Notes: a model not told the origin generated them from the sequence alone. Positions 26,265-35,988 are shown, numbered from the stretch's first letter. The stretch is 64,000 nucleotides of DNA from Rhodobacter sp. (GCA_030065095.1 JASJDP010000018.1:36684-100683); one strand, 5' to 3'. Translations and numbers: made by a program.

Positions 26265-28355
26265 CTACGGTGGAAAGAATATAATCTCAATACCGTGCTT
26301 TTCTGCAAATTTAACATAATCTTCTGTGTAATTATTGGGTAGTTTATCGTGTTTTGGAAACTGGAGCTTCATATCACCATCTAGTTCTCCTTTGAGCTTT
26401 TTGGATTTTATCACAGCACCCGGCGGATACTTTTTCTTCAATTCATAGACATAGCTCTTGAAGGTTTCAAGCTTGATTTTTGTTAGATCTGAATTTTTGC
26501 TTGAGACGATCAACCCTCGATTGCCGCCCTTTGGTGGTGTGTAAGCGTCAAGAACGTATCGCACCGGCTTGCCCGCGGAGTTGTGCCCGGATGGGTATTC
26601 TGCTTTCTTGTCGAGAACAACTATCTGATTGTAATCGAATAGTTCAGAGTCACGTACGCGCCTATCGAAATCCCGCCCACGTCTAATGAACTCTTCGATC
26701 TTTTTTGACGACACGCCGGGATTTTCGTCCAAGAATTGGTGAAATGCCTCACCAAGGGACTGCTCGACCATTTCCTCAATTTGATCGTCGGAAAACTCGC
26801 CGGTCTCGCGCAACAAATCGTGCATCTCGACCCTAGAGGCCTGCATGGCTTTATCGACCTCGACATGCGGGTCAAGTTTGCGAAACTGCTCCATGTAGCG
26901 CGCGGTGCTCGGGTTCGGCAGTTTTCTGATGATGTTTTCGGCATCGTCGACGACCTCCAGCACATCATCCACAGCCGACATAGCTTTGCCGGCTTTGCCG
27001 ATGAGCCCGATCCCGGTGAAAGACGACGCAATTGAAACCGTTGTCTTGGTTCCGGTATAAGATCGGTATTGTTCGTCCTTTTTTAGCTTTTCAAATTCAG
27101 CCCCGATTCCATCCAGCATTGCATCCATGCCTTCCTTGGAAAACATGCCGAAGAATGCGTCTCGCTTTTCTGAATCCACGCAGATTTCATAGACGGATTT
27201 GCAAGCCATCGGCAGGCCGACAATTTCGTCGATGATGCCGTCGATCGCACCGCCGATGAATGGAGCGAACTGCAGGGCAGTTGGCCATTGAACATGCTCT
27301 TTCTTGAATTTCGGTATGTTCGAATGCCAAGTACTTTCGTTGATCTGACCGGTTTCCCATATCGTTCCACCGATCTTTTTCGTAGCTTGGACGACCTCGA
27401 CGAAACTGCCGATCGTTTCCTCGTACCAGGCAACGACATCCAACTTTGTTCGCTCGTACCAAGACGTCTCGTTCATCATCGTTTCGAGGTCGGCGATCAG
27501 CGTGCGTCGCATCTGCTCGACATCGATGTCCATCCCGCGCGCCTTGGCTTTGGCGGCCCAATCGGCCACATGCTCGGCGAACAGCGCTTCGTCCAGATCG
27601 ACGTGCATGTCCACTCCATCGGCAGATTGCACGATCCTCATGGTGATCTCGCAGGGGGTAGCAGGGGAACCAGACCGGTAAGTTCCAGTAATACGGTTTT
27701 GCCCGCGATGCGTATATGAGTGGACGATGCAAAGCGTCACGTCCGAGTAAAACGGATCTGCAACGCGAGCCTGCAGTACCCTTTGCAATTGCTTGAACTC
27801 ACTCACGTCGAAACGCGCGCCTGCTTGGCGTGGCAGCGGTCCGGTTTGCTGCAGCATTGCCCGCACATCGCCATAGATTTGGTGCCACTCGTCATCTGTC
27901 AGGTGCGGGAAACCCTCGCCCAGCAGGACGTCTGCTTGCAATGCAGCCCTTGGTCTGCCTTCGATATCGTCTTTGCCAAGGTGTCCTATCAGCAGCCACC
28001 CCTCGCCAGAATGGGCAATCGCAGGGAGTGAGTTGAGAACTTCCCCGAGCTCGGTCCAAATGCCGCTTGTATCCGATTGTGGTTGTTTGGGTTCGTCTAT
28101 CGCGCGTATTTGAATGTCTACCGAATAAAAATCGACCGGTTCGGAAATCAGTGGCGAAACAGGAGCTAAATTGCGGTCAATCTTGATACCGACACGTGAT
28201 GTTCCGCCTTCCACTAGTCGGAAATTCCCGTACTCCAGATTGGTCACGTCGTGTTCGTGCAACAGACGAAGCAACGTCAGAAGCCAATCCTCCGACCCAT
28301 CCTTCCCAAACGGACTTTGATACCCGAGGCGGTCGGCAAAAATCATGCGAGACAT
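26265..28355 (-). CDS. Polymorphic-toxin-like protein
   Basis: A 696-residue protein. Residues ~1-250 are a mixed alpha/beta region. Residues ~330-520 include an apolar stretch (near ~370-385 and ~450-475) and charged helices. The C-terminal ~130 residues (P-S-G-H-N-S-A-G-K-P-V-R-Y-V-L-D-A-Y, then S-S-K-N-S-D-L-T-K-I and K-K-Y-P-P-G-A-V-I) resemble nuclease-like toxin tips at the ends of RHS and other polymorphic toxins; this is from memory of the motif. The gene is AT-richer than its neighbours, suggesting transfer. It lies 11 bases after its partner gene and no immunity gene follows. No signal peptide is seen. Confidence 0.6.
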   Translation of the reverse strand: MSRMIFADRLGYQSPFGKDGSEDWLLTLLRLLHEHDVTNLEYGNFRLVEGGTSRVGIKIDRNLAPVSPLISEPVDFYSVDIQIRAIDEPKQPQSDTSGIWTELGEVLNSLPAIAHSGEGWLLIGHLGKDDIEGRPRAALQADVLLGEGFPHLTDDEWHQIYGDVRAMLQQTGPLPRQAGARFDVSEFKQLQRVLQARVADPFYSDVTLCIVHSYTHRGQNRITGTYRSGSPATPCEITMRIVQSADGVDMHVDLDEALFAEHVADWAAKAKARGMDIDVEQMRRTLIADLETMMNETSWYERTKLDVVAWYEETIGSFVEVVQATKKIGGTIWETGQINESTWHSNIPKFKKEHVQWPTALQFAPFIGGAIDGIIDEIVGLPMACKSVYEICVDSEKRDAFFGMFSKEGMDAMLDGIGAEFEKLKKDEQYRSYTGTKTTVSIASSFTGIGLIGKAGKAMSAVDDVLEVVDDAENIIRKLPNPSTARYMEQFRKLDPHVEVDKAMQASRVEMHDLLRETGEFSDDQIEEMVEQSLGEAFHQFLDENPGVSSKKIEEFIRRGRDFDRRVRDSELFDYNQIVVLDKKAEYPSGHNSAGKPVRYVLDAYTPPKGGNRGLIVSSKNSDLTKIKLETFKSYVYELKKKYPPGAVIKSKKLKGELDGDMKLQFPKHDKLPNNYTEDYVKFAEKHGIEIIFFPP

Positions 28356-28366
28356 CGCGGGCCACT

Positions 28367-30916
28367 CTATTCGGACTCAGTCGCAAGTCTTTTTAGTGCC
28401 TTGTCGTGCCGAACCAGCGTGTTTTCCGATTCTTCAGCCTTCACCTCGTCGCAGCACGGCAATCCGGCCTCGTCGATTAGTGCGGACTCCTTCTGCAGGA
28501 TGGTAAGGGTACTAGGCACACGTGACTGGAACGTCTCTTCGACGACGCGCTCCTCGTTGCAGTCCCTCAAGTCATTTAAAATCGAAGCGTACAGGTCTTC
28601 GTGATCCTCCCCTACCAAGTCGCCACCCGCCATTGGGTTTCCTGTCTGGATGTAGAAAAGTACATCCGCCGCGGACGTGCACCCAACCGGAACAAGTACT
28701 TGCGCCATCCCAGCCTGGCGAAATGCGGCGAACGTCGGATCATCATCCTCGATCTGCAGGAGAGCGCTCCACTCACATTCGTCAGCCCAATAGTAGGGGT
28801 GGAAAGTATAGGACATTATTCCCCAGTTCAGCGCGTTTTCGAAGAGTTTTTGGAACTGGATATAGCTATCCAGGGCTGGCGACTGCACAACCTCCGGAAT
28901 GGGGTCCTCGCATTTGTCCCGCTGCGCATAAAAGTCCTTTCCTAGTGCGTGGCAATAGGGCCGCATCAGCATTTCGATGCACAGGCGCTTGAGTTCGCGC
29001 TGTTCGATCAAGCGCTTTTGATGCGGGTGAAGGGTCTTTCCAACTTCAGCTTCAGCCGCTTCTTGTGCTCGTATGATCTCGTTTCGTTCGGCTTCATAAG
29101 CCGCAAGCTGGGCCTGCTCTGCGTCTTGCAAGGCCGCATAGGTTTGTGACCTCCATTCGGCCTCTACCGCCGGCTTGACGGCGCACTTGTATGTGATCGA
29201 ACCACTGAAGGTGAATGTTCCCGCGTAAGTGAACACGACCGGCACGGTACCCTCCAAGCCGGGACTGAAACTCTCGGATACGCTGACAGTCTTGTTCTCT
29301 TTATCCGCGGAATAATCGCCTCCGCTGGGAGTCACTACACCGCCTATCGAAAGATCGCAGAATGCAACCTCGCCGTTCGTCCAGCTATTGGCTCTGTACT
29401 GATAGCTGTAACTGCCAGACACGTTGATCAGCATATAGCCATCAGGTATGACGACGCTGGGTTGGGCTTGCGACGCTGTTCCGCGATTGTGTTCTAGTGG
29501 AGGCTGCGGTGTGTATGATTTGACGATCACCTTTTGCGGGTCCGGTCGAGCCGGGATGCTGACGTCGAAATATTCTTGTGCCAACTTTAGGCTATTTTCG
29601 GTAATCGTCTCTGGAGACGTAATATCAAAATCCTCGAGTGTCTTTGGCTTCTCCAAACCTTGCGCCGCCTCCTCGGCTTTGGCACGACGAACTTGTTCTT
29701 GGATCTGATTGAAGAATTTGGCGGGCTGCGGCACGTTGAATTCAAGGACTAGTTGACGGCCGTAATTGACCATCTCGTTTTCATAGATCTTGTCAACCCA
29801 GCGATAAACACCGGTCACATGATGATCGCCCTCGCGGTTGTCGAACCCGTGACGGTTATTCTCCTCGAATTCTTTAAGGATGCGAGCCGTACGTTTCTGC
29901 TCAACCTTGGTAACTATTTTCTCGACCGCTCGGGCGACAATCTCTTTGGCAAAATTCTGCGCGTCAGTATTTGATTGCGTTGAGGAGTTCGTGCTGGAAA
30001 AACCCAGATTCGTGTCGACCCCAATCTCCACCCCGTAATATTTACCAGACACCGACACAGAGCCTCCAAAATCGCGGGAGCGTTCTTCGGCTAAAACGCG
30101 GCTCACTTCTGACGAGATCTCATTCCGGTCCGTTGTGGCCGTGTCTGTCATGTTTTCGATTTCGCGCGCCGTCTTTTCCTCTTGCGTGACCTCCGTGCTG
30201 ACGAAATTCCGCGTGTGGCGTTCCTTGTATTCTCGCGCCAGGACATTCTCGATATGCGAAACCTCGCCTGGAACATAGCAGCAGACTGTCTGCTCGATGC
30301 GCCTGTACTCCAAAATCCCGAGATTTTTTACACCGTGCATGTTTCCGGAGCATGGAATGGAATTGAGAAACTCCATCCCCATGACCAAGTCAGTTGGAAT
30401 CAAGATAAAGGACCAGCCAATATTGTCCCAATCGAATTCTTCGATCTTTTCTTGAGATTTTATTAAACGCGAAGCTGCGTGGTCTGCTCGGATCAAATGG
30501 GCGAGCGCCTTAGTTACCGAAGGCGAGATCGGGTCGAACAGGTTCGCGTAGAGTTGCGACCAAACTGCATCGCGATCTTTGCAGCTAAGAGGTTCGATTC
30601 TGCCGTCGCGACCGTCTTCGGGACGCTTGCCGTCATGTCCATACTCGCCAGCCAGGTTGGAGGAAAACCAGTCATAGATCTCGGGGTGCAAATCGCGCAC
30701 AGCGTGTCGGGTTTTTGCACGATCAATCTTGCGTATATGCTCGGTGATTTGGTCAGGTTCTTTCGTCTCGAGGATCTTGGAAAATTCGCTGCCTTCAAAC
30801 TCATCGTGTGGAATGAATTTGGTTGTCTTGTCTGTCGGCGCAATCAAGTCCGCAGCCCGGACGGTCGCAAAGCGAAAAATAGTCGATTTAATGGAGATCG
30901 GTTCGTTCATATCCAA
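28367..30916 (-). CDS. Large uncharacterised protein upstream of the toxin-like gene
   Basis: An 849-residue soluble protein without signal or membrane segments. A central region (~210-390) begins C-C-Y-V-P-G-E-V-S-H-I-E-N-V and is followed by long charged helices likely to form a coiled coil. Residues ~490-590 look like a beta-sandwich (S-G-S-Y-S-Y-Q-Y, F-T-Y-A-G-T-F-T-F-S-G-S). A second helical stretch rich in Ala/Glu follows (~590-650). I recall similar unnamed proteins carrying the P-G-E-x-S-H-I-E-N segment but no established function. It is AT-rich like the next gene, with which it forms a two-gene operon. A role in carrying or activating that protein is a guess from context. Confidence 0.6.
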   Translation of the reverse strand: MDMNEPISIKSTIFRFATVRAADLIAPTDKTTKFIPHDEFEGSEFSKILETKEPDQITEHIRKIDRAKTRHAVRDLHPEIYDWFSSNLAGEYGHDGKRPEDGRDGRIEPLSCKDRDAVWSQLYANLFDPISPSVTKALAHLIRADHAASRLIKSQEKIEEFDWDNIGWSFILIPTDLVMGMEFLNSIPCSGNMHGVKNLGILEYRRIEQTVCCYVPGEVSHIENVLAREYKERHTRNFVSTEVTQEEKTAREIENMTDTATTDRNEISSEVSRVLAEERSRDFGGSVSVSGKYYGVEIGVDTNLGFSSTNSSTQSNTDAQNFAKEIVARAVEKIVTKVEQKRTARILKEFEENNRHGFDNREGDHHVTGVYRWVDKIYENEMVNYGRQLVLEFNVPQPAKFFNQIQEQVRRAKAEEAAQGLEKPKTLEDFDITSPETITENSLKLAQEYFDVSIPARPDPQKVIVKSYTPQPPLEHNRGTASQAQPSVVIPDGYMLINVSGSYSYQYRANSWTNGEVAFCDLSIGGVVTPSGGDYSADKENKTVSVSESFSPGLEGTVPVVFTYAGTFTFSGSITYKCAVKPAVEAEWRSQTYAALQDAEQAQLAAYEAERNEIIRAQEAAEAEVGKTLHPHQKRLIEQRELKRLCIEMLMRPYCHALGKDFYAQRDKCEDPIPEVVQSPALDSYIQFQKLFENALNWGIMSYTFHPYYWADECEWSALLQIEDDDPTFAAFRQAGMAQVLVPVGCTSAADVLFYIQTGNPMAGGDLVGEDHEDLYASILNDLRDCNEERVVEETFQSRVPSTLTILQKESALIDEAGLPCCDEVKAEESENTLVRHDKALKRLATESE

Positions 30917-31592
30917 TTTTCCTCGCAGCCAGAATGTACATCTGTTAAATAGTTATCTTCATTCTACTCCGATTTTCCTTTTTTTCAACGCTCAAGCGGC
31001 GGAACATTCGGGTGTCGTAAAGATTTCGGAAATACGTCGCTGCAAGTTGGTATCATTGCGTTGCACAATCACTCGGAGCCGGAGTTATCCGGTTTGACGG
31101 CATAGAGGAGGTATCGCAAAGAAACGATCGGGTACATGTCGAATGGTATCTTGGCCTATTGGAAGTCGCCATCGAACCACGTGCTATGGGCTGAAAGACA
31201 CCACAGGACACAGATCCTGGATTGGGCTTTTTTTCTTCGAAGCCGTCATTGGGCCAACGACAGCTTCGTCCGCTCCTTGCTCGTCCGTCATACACGCAGC
31301 GAAGGGTCAGTTTGGAATTTGGCGCCGAAAGTGCCGTTGAATGGCATCTGTGGATGGCCCCTGCATTGCAAGACATTTTTTGACGGTTTTTACGGCGTTT
31401 GGTCAGTACAGTCGTCTGTCCGGCCTGTTCACGTGGTGATCTGCCACTGGCCCTGATGATTTCCGCAAGCGAGGTTCCGATCGGGAAAACGGCCTCGAAC
31501 GGCCATTGCCATTCCCGGAGTGTCCTAGCTCTTGGTTGACTCTATTCCGCATCATCACGTCATTCGCCTTGCATCTCTGGCAGGTTTTCCGG
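30917..31592. other. Non-coding region, including the likely 3' end of the IS110-type element
   Basis: About 680 bases. The left part should contain the promoter of the toxin-like operon. The right part, from about 31450, is the downstream flank of the IS110/IS1111 transposase and may encode its guide RNA. No protein gene is supported. Confidence 0.4.
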
Positions 31593-32760
31593 TCAGGCGA
31601 CCGGCTGCCGGTATTTTTCCTGTCTCGTCAGCATGGCCCAGATTACACGGGCCGATTTGTTTGCCATGGCGACCGTTGCAAGCCGAAACGGCTTTCCGGC
31701 GAGCATTCTCGCGGTCCAGATATCGACCTTCTCGGGATGTAGTTTGGCCATTAGGGCGCGCGATGTCATGCCGACGATCAGGAGTTTTCTGATGTAGTGG
31801 TCCCCCTTCTTGGTGATCCGCCCAAGCCTCTCCTTGCCGCCGCTGGATTTATTGAGCGGTGTTAAGCCCAGCCAGGCTGCCAGGTCGCGTCCGGTTTTGA
31901 ACTGTTTGGCATCGCCGATCGTCGCCACGATAGCGGATGCGGTGATTGGACCGATCCCCGGCACTTGCATCAGTCGTCGCGCATCTGCATCGCGTTGGGC
32001 GTGGCTCTCGATCAACTTGGTGAAGCCATCGATGCGGGCGTTGAGCCCGAGAAACTGGTAGCACAGCGCGCCGAGGACCCCATTCGCCAGCTCGGGCATG
32101 TCGGGATGGTCGCCTTCGAGATGGCGTTTGGAAAAGGCGGTCACGGCCTCGACACCGGTCGGGAGGATACGCCCAAATTCGCGCAGCAGGCCGCGGATCA
32201 TGTTCGCGACCTGGGTTCTCTGCCGGACAACGAGCTCGCGGGTGCGGTGAGCCGCCAGCAGCGCCTGCTGGTCTTCCGTCTTGATCTCGACAAATCTCAT
32301 CGTCGGCCGACGAACAGCTTCGCAGATCGCCTCGGCATCGACCGCGTCGGTCTTTCCGCGCTTCACATAGGGTTTGACGTAAGTCGCTGGCATCAGCCGG
32401 ACATCATGGCCAAGCTTGCGCAACTCGCGCCCCCAGTGATGGGCAGAACCGCAGGCCTCCATGCCGACCATGCACGGCGGCAAGCTCTCGAAAAATGCCA
32501 GTAGTTTGGCGCGCTTTATCTTGCGATTGAAAATCTTGCAGCCCGTCTCGGAAACCCCGTGAACCTGAAAAACATTCTTGGCCAGATCGAGACCTATGGT
32601 CTTAACTGTCATTGGGTGGCTCCTCTCCTCGCAGTTCATGACAACTGCAATATGGCGCATTGCGACGCCGGTGGAGCAGGAGCCATCCACTTCATCCGGA
32701 AAGGGCAAGTTGCCAGTTTTCCCGTCGCAATCGCATTCATTGCTTCGCTGCCGATTGTTC
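31450..32760 (-). mobile_element. IS110 family insertion sequence (IS1111-like), ends approximate
   Basis: The element is defined by its transposase. Its ends were not resolved: this family has no long terminal repeats and makes no clear target duplications. The bounds given include plausible left and right flanks. Confidence 0.6.
31593..32612 (-). CDS. IS110 family transposase
   Basis: A 339-residue DEDD-type transposase. The N-terminal RuvC-like domain starts G-L-D-L-A-K-N-V-F-Q-V-H-G, includes M-E-A-C-G-S-A-H-H-W and K-T-D-A-V-D-A-E-A-I. The C-terminal transposase_20 domain has P-G-I-G-P-I-T-A-S-A-I and L-G-L-T-P-L-N-K-S-S-G-G-K. Wording of these motifs fits the IS1111 subgroup. The ATG at 32612 starts the conserved N-terminus; the 90 codons before it in the same frame are element flank. 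The gene appears intact. Confidence 0.92.
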   Translation of the reverse strand: MTVKTIGLDLAKNVFQVHGVSETGCKIFNRKIKRAKLLAFFESLPPCMVGMEACGSAHHWGRELRKLGHDVRLMPATYVKPYVKRGKTDAVDAEAICEAVRRPTMRFVEIKTEDQQALLAAHRTRELVVRQRTQVANMIRGLLREFGRILPTGVEAVTAFSKRHLEGDHPDMPELANGVLGALCYQFLGLNARIDGFTKLIESHAQRDADARRLMQVPGIGPITASAIVATIGDAKQFKTGRDLAAWLGLTPLNKSSGGKERLGRITKKGDHYIRKLLIVGMTSRALMAKLHPEKVDIWTARMLAGKPFRLATVAMANKSARVIWAMLTRQEKYRQPVA

Positions 32761-32938
32761 AGTTCGACTGCCAACACGCGGATCGCGCCAGCGGCGCTTC
32801 GGGATGCGGTCGACAAGCGATCGCGCAATGTGCAGCCGGCCTTGTTGCGATTGTGGCGGGCGACACGAGATATCGAAGTCACCGGAAATCTGCTATGGCC
32901 GTATCAAGGCACATCATCGTGTCAATGGGAGGGCCGTC

Positions 32939-33754
32939 ATGGCGAAATCGAAAAACGTCAAGATCAACAACAAGGTCTATGAAAAGGAACTCGGCCGGCT
33001 TCAGATCGAACTTGTGAAACTGCAGGAGTGGGTGAAGTCGACCGGCCACAAGGTGGTGATCCTCTTCGAAGGCCGCGATGCCGCCGGAAAGGGCGGAACG
33101 ATCAAGCGCATAACCGAAGCGATGAACCCGCGGATCTGCCAGGTCGTCGCTCTGCCGGCCCCCACCGAGCGCGAGAAGACGCAATGGTACTTTCAGCGTT
33201 ACGTCTCGCATCTCCCCGCTGCTGGCGAGATCGTGATCTTTGATCGCTCTTGGTACAATCGGGCTGGCGTCGAGCGGGTGATGGGGTTCTGTACGGACAA
33301 GGAGTACCAGGAGTTCATGCGCAGCTGTCCGGAGTTCGAGCGCATGTTGGTGCGCTCCGGCATCCAGTTGATCAAATACTGGTTTTCGGTGAGCGACGAA
33401 GAGCAGGAAAAACGGTTCCAGAAACGCCTGACCGATCCGACGAAGCGTTGGAAATTAAGCCCGATGGACCTCGAAAGCCGCAAGCGCTGGGTGGATTATT
33501 CGCGTGCCAAGGATCTGATGTTCTCGCATACCGATATCAAGCAGGCGCCCTGGTACGTCGTCGCCTCGGACATAAAGAAACACGCGCGTCTGAACTGCAT
33601 CAGCCATTTGCTTTCGTTGATTCCCTATGAGGATCTGACTCCGGAGAAGATCACACTTGACGACCGCCCACCGCAACGCGGCTATGTGCGCCCTCCAATG
33701 GAAGACCAGACATTCGTACCAGATGCGCACAAACACCTGAGCGTGACCGGGTAG
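32939..33754 (+). CDS. ppk2: Polyphosphate kinase 2 family protein
   Basis: A 271-residue single-domain PPK2, which moves phosphate between polyphosphate and nucleoside di- or triphosphates in the cytoplasm. It shows Walker A (E-G-R-D-A-A-G-K-G at 44-52), Walker B (F-D-R-S-W-Y-N-R-A-G at 101-110) and the lid-type arginines beyond. Length and form suit class I. GGGAGG lies upstream of the ATG at 32939; the frame extends back into IS flank. The IS110 insertion lies immediately upstream on the other strand and may have replaced part of its promoter region. Confidence 0.88.
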   Translation: MAKSKNVKINNKVYEKELGRLQIELVKLQEWVKSTGHKVVILFEGRDAAGKGGTIKRITEAMNPRICQVVALPAPTEREKTQWYFQRYVSHLPAAGEIVIFDRSWYNRAGVERVMGFCTDKEYQEFMRSCPEFERMLVRSGIQLIKYWFSVSDEEQEKRFQKRLTDPTKRWKLSPMDLESRKRWVDYSRAKDLMFSHTDIKQAPWYVVASDIKKHARLNCISHLLSLIPYEDLTPEKITLDDRPPQRGYVRPPMEDQTFVPDAHKHLSVTG

Positions 33755-33854
33755 TCATCGGCGAACAGGTCGCCAACTCCGGTGTCTGCTTTGCCGTCAG
33801 CGTCAGGGCGCCGCCAAAGTGGGAAAATCGCCGAATAGAAGACCGGAGGGTGGC

Positions 33855-34445
33855 CTAGGCTTTGCCCGCGCGGCGCGCCTCGCGGGCCCGCTTCATCTCG
33901 AATACTTGCTGTCGGGGAATCCATTCGTACTTCGGGTCGCCCGGCACCGTACCCCAATAAAGCACGCCACCGTTGCGCCAAGGGTCAAGCACGATACCGT
34001 CGTACATACCGTCACCACGGCGGCTGACGATCACCGTGGAGTGTTCAATTCGAATGTTGTCGGCATTGGCAATGGCCCGGTGCAGATGAAGTGTCTGGAA
34101 GCCCTCCAGCCTTAGGCGAGCCTCGATGTCGTCAGCCCAATCCTTGCAAAGGCCGCGGGGTTTCAGACCCATGTTGACCTTGGTGTTGTGGACCAAGGGC
34201 GGGTCGGTGATCTGGTACTCCTGCGCCAGCTGGTGAGTGTATTCATAGGTAATGCGTGCGGCGCGCGCGGCCTCGTCGGGGTCCACCTCCGGTCCCAAGG
34301 CACGGATCGCCTGGGTCAGGGCGGCGATATCGGCCGGGCCGCCGGGGGGCGGACCTTTGGTCGACGTGACGTTGGAGGCGCAGGCGCCGACAAAGATCAG
34401 CGCCAGCAGCGGCAGCAGGTGCGGAGCTTTCCTTAGGATCTTCAC
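33855..34445 (-). CDS. Lipoprotein with a transglutaminase-like Cys-His-Asp pattern
   Basis: A 196-residue lipoprotein with lipobox V-G-A-C22. The mature part has, in order, a Cys in G-L-C-K-D-W-A, a His in I-E-H-S-T-V-I-V and an Asp in L-D-P-W-R. That order and the motifs around it are those of transglutaminase-like cysteine proteins, so a peptidase or amide-cleaving enzyme at the outer or inner membrane is plausible. No operon partner is evident; the neighbours are PPK2 and a divergent membrane protein. Confidence 0.7.
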   Translation of the reverse strand: MKILRKAPHLLPLLALIFVGACASNVTSTKGPPPGGPADIAALTQAIRALGPEVDPDEAARAARITYEYTHQLAQEYQITDPPLVHNTKVNMGLKPRGLCKDWADDIEARLRLEGFQTLHLHRAIANADNIRIEHSTVIVSRRGDGMYDGIVLDPWRNGGVLYWGTVPGDPKYEWIPRQQVFEMKRAREARRAGKA

Positions 34446-34656
34446 TGGACACGCTCTTTCGATTGGGTCGTGAATTTGCTAACCCGGCGGCATGGGTTTG
34501 TCGAGGGATCGGCGATCACAGCTTGGTGGATGCGGCAACGCACTCTTGCGGGTCATTTCAGCGCAGGCTGATGTGTCGCCCGGATTTCGGCGTTGACAAG
34601 GCTGCCGCGGGATACGCACCGTAAGCGCCGAAGCGCGCGCGAGAGATGGGGAAGGT

Positions 34657-35928
34657 ATGACCGTACTTCACACGAACGAACCGGCGCGGCCCGGTGGGCT
34701 TTGGGACAACTTCTTCAAGATCAACTGGGTGTTCAACGCGCGCCGCGATCTGGTGTTCCTGATCGGCTCGGTGCTTGCCGGTTGGGCCGTTTTTGGCCTG
34801 TCGACGGTGCTTACGGGCGACCAGATGCTGATGCTTTGGTTCGTTTGGGTGATCACGCTGGACACGCCGCATTTCTTCGCGACCTACAGCCGGACGTATC
34901 TCGACCGCGAGTTCCGGCAGCAACAAAAACCGCTGCTGATCTGGACATTGGGAGTTTTCCTGGTCGGACCGGTCTGTTTGGTGCTGGCCTATTCAATGTA
35001 TGGCTTGGGGTCGGGGCTGTTCCAGTTGCCGTGGACCTTCTTCGCGATACTCGTAAGCCTTTGGGCCTACTGGCATATCACGCGCCAGCATTACGGCATC
35101 ATGCGGCTTTATCACCGCAAGAGCGGCGAGACCGGTACGCTGGATTCAAAGCTTGACGCCTGGGTGCTTTACGGCTGTCTGCTCGTGCCGTTCATCGCGC
35201 TGGTAGGCCGTCACCCGAGCTCGCGCGGCCGCGTCGACCTGCAGGGCGCCGTGCCGTGGTTCCCGGCCCGGGAAGAGGGGCAGTCCTATATCGGGTACTT
35301 CATCGACCTGCGCTGGGAGCATCAGATCATCGCGATGACCATTGTTGTCGTGGCGGTGCTCTTGACGATCTTCGTCGGGCGGCAGATCCAGCGGCTGATG
35401 CGGGGCGAAAAGCTGCCGCTACCGAAGCTCCTCTTCATGGGCGCAGTGCTGCCGCTGCACATCTACATCTGCTACTCGGACCAGATGCTGCTGACGGGTT
35501 TGTTGACCTTCACCGTGATCATCACGATTTTTCACGACCTGCAGTATCTCGCGATCGTCTGGTTCTACAACGAGAAGCGCTATGGCGGAGAGCCCAAGGA
35601 GGCAAAGCAGAGATACGGTGCCGCGCACACGATCTCACGCCGGCTGTGGTTGTGGATGGGCTGTGCGATCGCTTTCTCGGTTCCGATCTGGACCTTGGGA
35701 TGCATGATCAATCGTATCCCGGTCTGCGCCACAGGGCCCGCCGTTGGCAGCCCGACCATCCTCGGCAGCACGGACTGGATCATCTTCTTCGTACTCGTGA
35801 CCTCGGGCTTCCAGATGCACCACTATATCCTCGACCAGTACATCTGGCGTCCGGGCAAGGACAAACGGCTGCGCGAGGATTTGAAGGTCGAAACCGTCGA
35901 TAGGGATTCGCAGACCGTGGCGAGCTGA
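34657..35928 (+). CDS. Polytopic membrane protein with conserved histidines
   Basis: A 423-residue protein with about ten membrane segments. Histidines lie at or near membrane edges: D-T-P-H-F-F, Y-W-H-I-T-R-Q-H-Y-G, L-P-L-H-I-Y, F-H-D-L-Q-Y and Q-M-H-H-Y-I-L-D. Such patterns bind iron or haem in membrane oxygenases and resemble the Brp/Blh style, but I cannot assign a family. GGGGAAGG precedes the ATG. It is a single gene followed by a strong terminator. Confidence 0.75.
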   Translation: MTVLHTNEPARPGGLWDNFFKINWVFNARRDLVFLIGSVLAGWAVFGLSTVLTGDQMLMLWFVWVITLDTPHFFATYSRTYLDREFRQQQKPLLIWTLGVFLVGPVCLVLAYSMYGLGSGLFQLPWTFFAILVSLWAYWHITRQHYGIMRLYHRKSGETGTLDSKLDAWVLYGCLLVPFIALVGRHPSSRGRVDLQGAVPWFPAREEGQSYIGYFIDLRWEHQIIAMTIVVVAVLLTIFVGRQIQRLMRGEKLPLPKLLFMGAVLPLHIYICYSDQMLLTGLLTFTVIITIFHDLQYLAIVWFYNEKRYGGEPKEAKQRYGAAHTISRRLWLWMGCAIAFSVPIWTLGCMINRIPVCATGPAVGSPTILGSTDWIIFFVLVTSGFQMHHYILDQYIWRPGKDKRLREDLKVETVDRDSQTVAS

Positions 35929-35959
35929 CCGTTCGGTTAGTGCTGTCGCCAAAACGAAT

Positions 35960-35988
35960 AACGCGCCCGACTTCGACACGGGCGCGTT
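35960..35988. terminator. Bidirectional rho-independent-like terminator
   Basis: A perfect 10-base stem, AACGCGCCCG/CGGGCGCGTT, with a 9-base loop lies between the convergent membrane-protein gene and chrR. It is followed by GTCATTT on the plus strand. Confidence 0.7.

Noticed and set aside
31053..31376. 107-codon leftward frame between the toxin-like operon and the IS110 element
   Set aside because: No recognisable domain and no Shine-Dalgarno; treated as non-coding.
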